Shown here: piece after piece, positions 1 to 6,054 of the stretch
Layout: each line of letters begins with the position of its first letter
How positions within the stretch are numbered: position 1 is the stretch's first letter
NCBI GenBank assembly: GCA_026193355.1
Contig: JAPHTL010000094.1
Coordinates: 1-6,054 of the forward strand
DNA from: Rhodospirillales bacterium
GTDB taxonomy: Bacteria; Pseudomonadota; Alphaproteobacteria; Rhodospirillales; JAPHTL01
DNA length: 6,054 nt
Direction of reading: 5' to 3'
Position numbers and translations under genes: made by a program
Notes under the pieces: model-generated
Told to the model about the DNA's origin: nothing
What the model saw: only the letters and a program-made list of their open reading frames with translations
Databases searched by the model: none

Positions 1-2435
1 GCCTCGGCAACGCCCTTGGGCAGTGTGGCCCGTACGCCATTGTGCTGTACGTAGGGGCCGAAACGGCCTTCGTGCAGTGTAACCGGCTTGCCATCAGCAG
101 GATGTTCGCCGACCGACTTGGCGGGCTTTTTCTTGCTGTCCGCCAGCAGGGCAACGGCGCGGTTGATGCCGACGCTAAGGACATCGTCCTCGGGTTTCAG
201 TGATACATAAACCCCGGCATGTTTCACGTAAGGCCCGTAGCGTCCGATTCCCGCGGAAATCATTTCGCTGGTTTCCGGATGCGGTCCGATATCGCGCGGC
301 AGGGCCAGAAGCCCGAGCGCGCGTGGCAGGTCAACCGAGGCCGCCTCGGTGCCTTTCGGCAGGGAAGAGCGCTTCGGTTTGATCTTGCCCTCGGCCTCGC
401 CCAGTTGCACGTACATCCCGTACGGCCCCTTGCGGAGCGTCACCTGTAGTCCGCTGGCGGGGTCGACGCCCAGCTCGCGCGGGCCGTCGTCCATGGCCGG
501 ACCCTCGTCGCCGTTCCCGGCCACAACCAGGGGGCGGGTGTATCCGCATTCCGGATAGTTCGAGCAGCCGATGAACGCGCCAAACTTGCCCAGCTTGATC
601 CCCAGGCGTCCGTCGGCGCAGGTCGGGCAGGCCCTTGGGTTCTTTCCGTCTTCGGTTTCGCGGAAGAAGTGCGGCCCCAGTTCCGCGTCCAGCGTATCGA
701 GGACGTCCCTGACGCGAAGTTCCTTGGTGTCGTCGACGGCCTTGCTGAAGGCGGACCAGAAATCCCGCAAAACGGTCTTCCAGTCGGCGCGCCCGTTGGA
801 AATGTCATCCAGCTGGTTTTCCAGATCCGCCGTAAAATTGTATTCGACGTAGCGGTTGAAGAAGTTCATCAGGAAGGTTGTGACCAGACGACCACGGTCT
901 TCGGGTTCGAAGCGCTTCTTCTCCAGCTTGACGTAATTCCGGTCCTGCAAAACGCTGAGGATGCTGGAATAGGTCGACGGTCTGCCGATGCCCAGTTCTT
1001 CCATCTTCTTGACCAGGCTGGCTTCGGAATAGCGCGGCGGTGGTTGGGTGAAATGCTGTTCCGGGGTTACCTCGCCACGTGAAAGCGCCATGCCTTCCTT
1101 CAGGTCCGGCAGGCGGTTTTCCTTGTCGTCCTCGTCGGATTCGTCTCGCCCCTCCTGATAGAGGTTGAGGAAACCGTCAAAAGCCAGAACCGATCCCGTG
1201 GCGCGCAGAACGACCGTTCCGCGCGGCGGTGTGATATCCACCGCCACCTGATCGAACTCGGCGCTTTCCATCTGGCAGGCCACGGTCCGCTTCCAGATCA
1301 GTTCATAGAGCTTCAACTGTTCGTCGGACAGGCGCGCGGCGACATCGCGGGGCATACGGGTGACGTCCGTGGGGCGGATCGCCTCGTGCGCCTCCTGGGC
1401 GTTCTTCGCCTTGGTCTTGTATACGCGCGGCGAAGCAGGCAGGTACTTGCCGCCAAAGCGATCGACGATCAGTTCACGCGTTCCCTTGATGGCGTCCTGG
1501 GAAAGGGTGAAGGAATCGGTTCGCATGTAGGTGATCAGGCCGACGGTCTCGCCGCCAATGTCGATGCCTTCATAGAGGCGCTGGGCGATCTGCATCGTCC
1601 GGTTGGTTCTGAACCCCAGCTTTCGCGATGCTTCCTGTTGCAGGGTCGATGTGGTGAAGGGCGGCGCAGGGTTCCGTTTCGTCCGCTTGCGTTCCACCGT
1701 GCGTACGGAATAATCAAAAGTCGTGATCGCCTCGACGGCCTTTTTGGCGGCGGCGGAGTCGGGAAGGCCGAACTTGTCGAGTTTTTGCCCGTCAAGGTGG
1801 GTCAGATGCGCGGTGAATGGCGAACCGTCGGGCGTGGTGAAGGCCGTTTTGACGGACCAGTATTCCTGCGGATTGAAGCGCTCGATTTCGGACTCGCGGT
1901 CGCATATGAGGCGCAGGGCCACCGACTGAACCCGACCGGCAGAGCGCGATCCCGGAAGCTTGCGCCACAGCACAGGTGAAAGGGTGAACCCCACCAGATA
2001 GTCAAGCGCACGTCGCGCCATGTAGGCTTCGATCAGTTCATCGTTCAGGGCGCGCGGGTTGCGCATGGCTTCGAGAACCGCGTCTTTCGTGATCTCGTGA
2101 AAGACGACCCGCTTCACGTCGATCCCCTTGAGAGACTTTTTTTCCTCCAGCAGGCGATAGACATGCCACGAAATGGCCTCGCCTTCCCGGTCCGGATCGG
2201 TTGCGAGGTAAAGGGTGCTGGCCCCCTTTATCGCCTGCGAGATCGCGGTGATGTTTTTTTGCGCCTTGGGATCGACTTCCCAGTCCATCTCGAAGTCGGC
2301 GTCGGGCCGCACCGAACCGTCCTTGGCCGGAAGGTCGCGCACATGGCCATAGCTGGCGAGGACGATAAAATCGTTCCCCAGATACTTGTTGATGGTTTTC
2401 GCCTTGGCCGGCGATTCAACGACAACGACGTTCAT
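1..2435 (-). CDS. topA: DNA topoisomerase I (type IA), 3' end missing
   Basis: Relaxes negative supercoils by cutting one DNA strand through a 5'-phosphotyrosine, passing the other strand and resealing. The frame is open from the ATG at 2435 to the left edge: 811 codons, no stop, C-terminus outside the window. The start MNVVVVESPAK is the usual TopA N-terminus and supplies the Toprim glutamate (E7); the Toprim acidic triad is at D80, D82 and E84 in TDPDREGE. The active site ITYMRTDS has the nucleophile Y303 and R305. Also visible are GSRSAGRVQSVALR and EAHEAIRPT. One C4 zinc finger follows (C603, C606, C624, C630). After it come three Cys-free glycine/aromatic repeats, GPYGMYV, GRYGPYV and GRFGPYV, with their last tyrosines at 675, 736 and 795, matching the C-terminal DNA-binding repeats of many TopA proteins. 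No frameshift was found. Spacing from dprA is 63 bases. The ribosome site is weak (GGGA four bases before AATC-ATG region). Identity is certain from the motifs; only the length of the tail is unknown. Confidence 0.97.
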   Translation of the reverse strand, partial: MNVVVVESPAKAKTINKYLGNDFIVLASYGHVRDLPAKDGSVRPDADFEMDWEVDPKAQKNITAISQAIKGASTLYLATDPDREGEAISWHVYRLLEEKKSLKGIDVKRVVFHEITKDAVLEAMRNPRALNDELIEAYMARRALDYLVGFTLSPVLWRKLPGSRSAGRVQSVALRLICDRESEIERFNPQEYWSVKTAFTTPDGSPFTAHLTHLDGQKLDKFGLPDSAAAKKAVEAITTFDYSVRTVERKRTKRNPAPPFTTSTLQQEASRKLGFRTNRTMQIAQRLYEGIDIGGETVGLITYMRTDSFTLSQDAIKGTRELIVDRFGGKYLPASPRVYKTKAKNAQEAHEAIRPTDVTRMPRDVAARLSDEQLKLYELIWKRTVACQMESAEFDQVAVDITPPRGTVVLRATGSVLAFDGFLNLYQEGRDESDEDDKENRLPDLKEGMALSRGEVTPEQHFTQPPPRYSEASLVKKMEELGIGRPSTYSSILSVLQDRNYVKLEKKRFEPEDRGRLVTTFLMNFFNRYVEYNFTADLENQLDDISNGRADWKTVLRDFWSAFSKAVDDTKELRVRDVLDTLDAELGPHFFRETEDGKNPRACPTCADGRLGIKLGKFGAFIGCSNYPECGYTRPLVVAGNGDEGPAMDDGPRELGVDPASGLQVTLRKGPYGMYVQLGEAEGKIKPKRSSLPKGTEAASVDLPRALGLLALPRDIGPHPETSEMISAGIGRYGPYVKHAGVYVSLKPEDDVLSVGINRAVALLADSKKKPAKSVGEHPADGKPVTLHEGRFGPYVQHNGVRATLPKGVAE

Positions 2436-2448
2436 GATTTCCCGTAAA

Positions 2449-2478
2449 AGTATGGGCCCCAACTCTTCCCGCCTTCAA
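2449..2478 (-). promoter_or_regulatory. weak candidate promoter before topA
   Basis: The 63-base gap between dprA and topA is the only intergenic space in the window. On the minus strand it holds TTGAAG (2473-2478) and CATACT (2449-2454) separated by 18 bases; each box matches four of six bases of the sigma-70 consensus. If used, transcription would start only about seven to ten bases before the topA ATG, giving a very short leader. topA genes often have their own supercoiling-sensitive promoters, but nothing here proves one. The match could be chance, and topA may simply be read through from dprA. Confidence 0.2.
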
Positions 2479-2498
2479 TTTCAGGCGCGTTTCCCCGG

Positions 2499-3650
2499 TC
2501 ATTCATCGGCCCGTGCGATCAGCGAAACCCGGTTTCCGGGATGCCTTTCCAGTCGTCCGGAAAGCTCCACTTCCAGCAGGGCCGAGGCCACGACGGCAGG
2601 GGACAATTGGCACCGACGGATCAGTTCGTCAACAGAAAGAGGTTCCGGGCCGAGAAGATCAATGATGCTTTCGGTCGTTGAACCGATGTCGGCAGGCCCC
2701 GGCGGTTCGTCGAAAAGATCAATTGTTTCAGTCTGTTGCGTCTTCCGTTGTGGCGCCTGAAAGAATGGTCGTGAAAGAAGGGGCGTTTCGATCGCCGAAA
2801 GGATGTCATCCGCCCGTTCGGTCAGAATTGCGCCTTCTCGGATCAATCTGTTCGCCCCGTGCGACCGCGGATCGGTCGGCCCGCCCGGTACGGCGAAGAC
2901 TTCGCGGCCTTGCTCAAGGGCCATCCGCGCCGTGATCAGCGAACCGGACCGTTCGCCTGCTTCAATCACCACCACGCCTTCGGACAGGCCGGAGATCAGG
3001 CGATTGCGCAGGGGGAAGTGTCGGGCCTGGGGCGTCGTGCCGAGGGGCTGTTCGGAAACGACGGCCCCGCATTCGGCGATCCTGCCTTGCAGTTTCGCAT
3101 TCTCGCGCGGATAGGTCACGTCCACCCCGCCCGCGACCACGGCGATGGTTCCGGTGTTCAGCGCGCCCTCATGCGCGGCGGTATCAATGCCCCGCGCCAG
3201 ACCGGAGACAACGACGAATCCGCCCTGTCCGATCGCTTCCGCCATTCGGGTGGCGAATCGGCATCCGTTGATTGAGGCGTTGCGCGCCCCGACGATTCCG
3301 ACGGCGCGCGCGTTCAGCAGGCCAACATCCCCCATGACGGAAAGCACCGGCGGCGCGTCTTCGATATGGTCCAGCAGGGTTGGGTAGGTGGCCTCCCCCC
3401 TGAACACGAAGGCCCCGCCAAGGCGGTCAAGGGCTTCCATCTCTTGCTCGGCCTCGGCGGATGGGCAAAGGGTGACCGGTCGTTTTCCGCCACGCTGGGG
3501 AAGGCGCGGCAATGCGTCGATTGCGGCGGCGGCGGAGCCGAAGCGTTCGATCAGGCGGTGAAAGGTTATGGGGCCGATGTTCGCGGAACGGATCAACCGC
3601 AGGCGATCGCGTTTCTCTGCATGATTCAGGGAAACGCCATCACCCGTCAT
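2499..3650 (-). CDS. dprA: DNA-processing protein DprA (Smf)
   Basis: Cytoplasmic protein that binds incoming single-stranded DNA, protects it and loads RecA during natural transformation; it is also widespread in species not known to be competent. The 383 residues are a normal length for the three-domain form. Residues 12-50 look like the SAM/HhH-type N-terminal domain (RLIRSANIGPITFHRLIERF). The extended Rossmann fold spans about 80-295, with GIVGARNAS (118-126), SGLARGIDTAAHEGAL (149-164), AGGVDVTYPRENAKL (from 173), SEQPLGTTPQARHFPLRNR, ERSGSLITARMALEQGREV and PGGPTDPRSHGANRLI. A Gln/Pro-rich linker at roughly 296-325 leads to a winged-helix domain (DML1 type, about 325-380) with SVDELIRRCQLSPAVVASALLEVELSGRLERHPGN-like helix-turn-helix character. 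The ATG lies four bases after the plsY stop (TAA-AGCC-ATG), and no good ribosome site precedes it, so coupling to plsY translation is likely. Whether this host is competent cannot be told from one gene. Confidence 0.96.
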   Translation of the reverse strand: MTGDGVSLNHAEKRDRLRLIRSANIGPITFHRLIERFGSAAAAIDALPRLPQRGGKRPVTLCPSAEAEQEMEALDRLGGAFVFRGEATYPTLLDHIEDAPPVLSVMGDVGLLNARAVGIVGARNASINGCRFATRMAEAIGQGGFVVVSGLARGIDTAAHEGALNTGTIAVVAGGVDVTYPRENAKLQGRIAECGAVVSEQPLGTTPQARHFPLRNRLISGLSEGVVVIEAGERSGSLITARMALEQGREVFAVPGGPTDPRSHGANRLIREGAILTERADDILSAIETPLLSRPFFQAPQRKTQQTETIDLFDEPPGPADIGSTTESIIDLLGPEPLSVDELIRRCQLSPAVVASALLEVELSGRLERHPGNRVSLIARADE

Positions 3651-3654
3651 GGCT

Positions 3655-4302
3655 TTATGGGGTCGGTTTGTCCCCGGTGTCCTCCGGGGGGGCGGGTTCC
3701 GCCGCTGATTTCTGCTTTCCGCCGATCTTCGGTTCCTCGCCCTTCATCAGGCGGCGGATGTTGGCGTGATGGCGGGCAATGCCGAGGGCCGCCAGAAGGC
3801 CGACAACGGTCGCGGCCCGTTCCCCGACAAGGAACCAGGCGAAGACGGGGGATGCGGCAAAGGCGGTTAGCGCGGCGAGTGATGAATACCGGAACACGGC
3901 GGCCATGCCGACCCAGATCAGGCAGGCCAGAAGGCCGACCTGCCACGACAGCGCCAGCAAAACCCCCAGCGTCGTCGCGACGCCCTTTCCGCCTTCGAAC
4001 TTCAGCCAGATGGGGAAGTTGTGGCCAATAACCGCACAAAGCGCGGCGATGAGGGCGAAATCCTGCCCGTACGGCGCGGCCAGCAAAACAGCCACGGCCC
4101 CTTTTCCGCCATCCAGCAGGAGCGTGGCGATGGCCAGCTTCTTGTTGCCGGTGCGCAGCACATTGGTTGCGCCGATATTGCCGGACCCGATCTTGCGCAC
4201 GTCGCCAAGACCGGCAAGGCGGGTGAGGACCAGCCCGAAGGGGATGGAGCCGAGAAAATAGCCGAGGATGGCCGCCAGTTGATGTTCGAGGGCAATCTGC
4301 AC
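3655..4302 (-). CDS. plsY: acyl-phosphate:glycerol-3-phosphate acyltransferase PlsY
   Basis: Inner-membrane enzyme that moves an acyl chain from acyl-phosphate (made by PlsX) to position 1 of glycerol-3-phosphate, giving lysophosphatidic acid, the first step of phospholipid synthesis. The family's three conserved loops are present: SGNIGATNVLR (40-50), LLDGGKGAVAV (62-72, the glycine-rich phosphate loop) and GHNFPIWLKFEGGKGVAT (93-110). Hydrophobic stretches at about 9-29, 56-76, 82-100, 109-137 and 140-175 fit the five-helix topology. HHANIRRLMKGEEPKIG is the usual family C-terminal motif; about 20 further hydrophilic residues rich in Pro, Glu and Lys follow it. Translation starts at GTG (4302), four bases after the pyrC stop (TGA-AACC-GTG). 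No upstream in-frame ATG exists and no Shine-Dalgarno is evident, so initiation probably depends on ribosomes finishing pyrC. Only the exact start residue is uncertain. Confidence 0.96.
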   Translation of the reverse strand: MQIALEHQLAAILGYFLGSIPFGLVLTRLAGLGDVRKIGSGNIGATNVLRTGNKKLAIATLLLDGGKGAVAVLLAAPYGQDFALIAALCAVIGHNFPIWLKFEGGKGVATTLGVLLALSWQVGLLACLIWVGMAAVFRYSSLAALTAFAASPVFAWFLVGERAATVVGLLAALGIARHHANIRRLMKGEEPKIGGKQKSAAEPAPPEDTGDKPTP

Positions 4303-4306
4303 GGTT

Positions 4307-5620
4307 TCAGGACTCGAACTGATAGACGGTGCGTCCGTCGACCACGGTGCGCAGGACCCGGCCCTGTACGGGGCGGCCGTCGAAGGGCGAGTTTTTCGAT
4401 TTGCTGAGGAAGCGGTCGGCGTCGGCCTTCCAGCCCTGATCCGGATCGAACAGGGTCAGGTCGGCGGGCGCACCCTTGTCCAGCGTTCCGGCGTTCAGCC
4501 CCAGAAGGCGCGCCGGATTGCATGTCATCTTCGCCAGCACATCAATCAGGCTCATATGGCCGTTGTGGTAAAGCTCCAGCGCGATCGGCAGCAGGGTTTC
4601 CAGCCCGACCCCGCCAAACGCGGCCTGGGCGAAGGGCAGGCGCTTTGAATCCTCGTCCTGGGGGGCATGGTCGCTGGCGATGACCTCGATGGTGCCGTCT
4701 TTCAGGCCCTCGACCACGGCCATCCGGTCAGGCTCCGCCCGCAGGGGGGGCGACAGCTTGGCGAAGGTGCGGTATTCGCCGACCGCCATCTCGTTCAGGG
4801 CGAAGTAGGGTGGGGCCGTGTCGCAGGTGATTTGCACGCCACGTTCCTTGCCCTTGCGGATAACGTCGAGCGCGGCAGCCGTTGAAATGTGCCCCAGATG
4901 AAGCCGTGTTCCGGCGTCTTCCGCCAATCGTATGTCGCGCGCCGCCATGATGACCTCGGCCACGGCGGGGATGCCCGGCAGGCCCAGTCGGGTCGATGTT
5001 TCACCCGCGTTCATGGCTCCGCCTTCGGCAAGACTGGGGTCTTCGGAGTGTTGCACGATCAGCAGGCCAAAGGTGGCCGCGTAGCTGAGCGCGCGTCGCA
5101 TGACCTTGGCGTTGGCCACCGCCTTGACGCCATCGGTGAAGGCGACCGCGCCGGATTCGGCCAGCATGCCCAGTTCGGCCAGCTCCTTGCCTTCCAGTCC
5201 CTTTGTCACCGCGCCGTAGGGATAGACCTTGGCCAGCCCCAGTTTGCGCGCGCGGCGGGCGACGAACTCGACGACGCTCATGTCGTCGATGACCGGGTCG
5301 GTATTGGGAAGGCAGACCATCGTGGTCACGCCGCCAGCAGCGGCCGACAGGCCGCCCGATGCCAGGGTGCCTTTGTGTTCCTCGCCCGGTTCGCGCAACT
5401 GCACGCGCATGTCGACCAGGCCGGGCGACAGGCACAGTCCCTTGCAATCGACCGTTTCGATCCCCTCGGGGACGCCATCGCCGAAGAGGCGGGGTCCGAC
5501 ATCCGCGATGGTTTCCCCATCACTCAGCAATGCGCCGGGCGCATCGAGACCGCTGGCGGGGTCGAGAAGCCTTGCGTTGATGTAGGCCGTTTTGCCCCGG
5601 GCTTTCTTGCCGTTCGTCAT
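4307..5620 (-). CDS. pyrC: class I dihydroorotase-like protein, probably inactive (PyrC'-type)
   Basis: A 437-residue amidohydrolase-fold protein of the class I dihydroorotase family, which normally closes carbamoyl-aspartate to dihydroorotate. The N-terminal part (TAYINARLLDPASG) and the C-terminal end (VVDGRTVYQ) form the family's small beta-sandwich around a TIM barrel. Active class I enzymes bind metal with HxH, D, H, H and D. Here HxH in PGLVDMHVHLREPG reads PGLVDMRVQLREPG, so both histidines are replaced (R72, Q74). D163 (FTDG), H191 (QHSED), H244 (LGHISTA) and D317 (ASDHAP) are kept, as are the substrate residues R76 and N106 (PNTDP). The histidine normally after DHAP is also lost (Q321). 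In pseudomonads an inactive PyrC' lies next to pyrB and is needed for ATCase assembly; the same role is inferred here. The start chosen is the ATG at 5620, which overlaps the pyrB stop as ATGA and has a strong ribosome site. An upstream ATG at 5656 is less likely. Confidence 0.9.
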   Translation of the reverse strand: MTNGKKARGKTAYINARLLDPASGLDAPGALLSDGETIADVGPRLFGDGVPEGIETVDCKGLCLSPGLVDMRVQLREPGEEHKGTLASGGLSAAAGGVTTMVCLPNTDPVIDDMSVVEFVARRARKLGLAKVYPYGAVTKGLEGKELAELGMLAESGAVAFTDGVKAVANAKVMRRALSYAATFGLLIVQHSEDPSLAEGGAMNAGETSTRLGLPGIPAVAEVIMAARDIRLAEDAGTRLHLGHISTAAALDVIRKGKERGVQITCDTAPPYFALNEMAVGEYRTFAKLSPPLRAEPDRMAVVEGLKDGTIEVIASDHAPQDEDSKRLPFAQAAFGGVGLETLLPIALELYHNGHMSLIDVLAKMTCNPARLLGLNAGTLDKGAPADLTLFDPDQGWKADADRFLSKSKNSPFDGRPVQGRVLRTVVDGRTVYQFES

Positions 5621-6054
5621 TGCGCGCCCTCCGCCTGGGCATCCAGATTGGCGCAAAGAACCTCAAGGCAGGCCATCCGGACGGCCACGCCCATTTCCAC
5701 CTGTTCGCGGATCACGCTGCGGCCGACGTCGTCGGCCACCGTCGAGTCGATCTCAACCCCGCGGTTCATCGGTCCGGGGTGCATGATCAGGGCGTCGGGT
5801 TTGGTCGATGCCAGCTTGTCGTAATCAAGGCCGAAGAAGTGGAAGTATTCCCGTTGCGAGGGGATGAAGCTGCCCTGCATGCGTTCATTCTGGATGCGCA
5901 GCATCATGACGATGTCCACGTCTTTCAGGCCCTCGCGCATGTCGTAGAAAACTTCTGCGCCCATGCGCTCGATGCCCGAAGGGACAAGGGTCCGTGGCGC
6001 CACCAGCCGGACCCGCGCGCCCATGATGTTGAGCAGATGGATGTTGGATCGCGC
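5617..6054 (-). CDS. pyrB: aspartate carbamoyltransferase catalytic chain, C-terminal part
   Basis: Joins carbamoyl phosphate and L-aspartate to give carbamoyl-aspartate, the committed step of pyrimidine synthesis. The frame is open to the right edge, so only the last 145 codons plus a TGA stop are visible, a little under half of the roughly 310-residue chain; ATGs inside it, such as the one at 6024, are not the gene start. The fragment opens with ARSNIHLLN, the end of the SRVARSN motif, and covers the aspartate-binding domain. MLRIQNERM (fragment residues 51-59) holds the arginine and glutamine matching E. coli R229 and Q231. HPGPMNRGVEI (92-102) is the loop matching E. coli HPLPR and is typical of the non-E. 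coli classes of ATCase. The end QVEMGVAVRMACLEVL is the usual C-terminal helix. The stop overlaps the pyrC ATG. No regulatory-chain gene (pyrI) lies downstream. Any promoter or attenuator would be outside the window. Confidence 0.97.
   Translation of the reverse strand, partial: ARSNIHLLNIMGARVRLVAPRTLVPSGIERMGAEVFYDMREGLKDVDIVMMLRIQNERMQGSFIPSQREYFHFFGLDYDKLASTKPDALIMHPGPMNRGVEIDSTVADDVGRSVIREQVEMGVAVRMACLEVLCANLDAQAEGAQ
5627..5632 (-). promoter_or_regulatory. ribosome binding site of pyrC
   Basis: GGAGGG on the minus strand stands six bases before the ATG at 5620, inside the last codons of pyrB. It is the clearest Shine-Dalgarno sequence in the window and decides the pyrC start in favour of 5620 over the in-frame ATG at 5656. 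Together with the ATGA overlap it indicates that PyrB and PyrC are made in coupled amounts. Confidence 0.75.

Noticed and set aside
1386..1979. A 197-codon open frame on the plus strand
   Set aside because: It is antisense to the TopA catalytic core, including the codons of the active-site YMRTDS, and shows no family features of its own.
2470..2487. Small inverted repeat (CGCCT / AGGCG, eight-base loop) between dprA and topA, considered as a terminator
   Set aside because: The stem is only five base pairs and no run of T follows on the minus strand, so it does not support a rho-independent terminator.
3366..4031. A 221-codon open frame on the plus strand
   Set aside because: It runs antisense across the dprA-plsY junction. 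The translation is low-complexity, rich in Arg, Gly and Pro, as expected for a shadow frame.
5621..5656. Upstream in-frame ATG of pyrC at 5656, adding 12 residues
   Set aside because: It would overlap pyrB by 40 bases and add a non-conserved MRQSGCPGGGRA stretch. The ATG at 5620 has a strong ribosome site and the ATGA overlap.
4889..5824. A 311-codon open frame on the plus strand
   Set aside because: It lies antisense to pyrC and pyrB, whose conserved motifs fill the minus strand. Its translation has no recognisable domain and is the usual mirror frame of GC-rich coding DNA.

Overview
The window is GC-rich, gene-dense bacterial chromosome in which every gene lies on the minus strand. Read in the direction of transcription (right to left) the order is pyrB (3' part), pyrC, plsY, dprA and topA (5' part). 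This order, together with protein features such as a Cys-poor repeat tail on TopA, the HPGPMNRGVEI signature in PyrB and an HxH-less class I dihydroorotase, fits an alphaproteobacterium, possibly of the Rhodospirillales type. The taxonomic call is inference from gene order and protein character, not from a database search.

Layout. At 5617-6054 is the C-terminal 145 codons of aspartate carbamoyltransferase (PyrB); its start lies beyond the right edge. It overlaps by four bases (ATGA) with the dihydroorotase-like gene pyrC (4307-5620). Four bases further on, plsY (3655-4302, GTG start) encodes the membrane acyl-phosphate:glycerol-3-phosphate acyltransferase. Another four-base gap leads to dprA (2499-3650), the RecA loader for single-stranded DNA in transformation. 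A 63-base gap (2436-2498) is the only real intergenic stretch, and after it comes topA (1-2435), DNA topoisomerase I, which runs off the left edge without a stop after 811 codons. No RNA genes, mobile elements, CRISPR arrays or long repeats were seen.

How the genes fit together. The four-base overlap and four-base gaps suggest that pyrB-pyrC-plsY-dprA is one translationally coupled transcript. topA either belongs to the same transcript or has a weak promoter of its own in the 63-base gap. The genes serve unrelated pathways: pyrimidine synthesis, phospholipid synthesis, DNA uptake and DNA supercoiling. Only PyrB and PyrC are expected to work together directly.

The most interesting point is that PyrC has lost both histidines of the HxH metal-binding motif (now R72-V73-Q74), while its other metal ligands and substrate-binding residues remain. 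This resembles the catalytically dead PyrC' of pseudomonads, which supports ATCase assembly, and predicts a separate active dihydroorotase elsewhere in the genome. Otherwise the window looks like ordinary core chromosome; no novel defence or mobile system was found.
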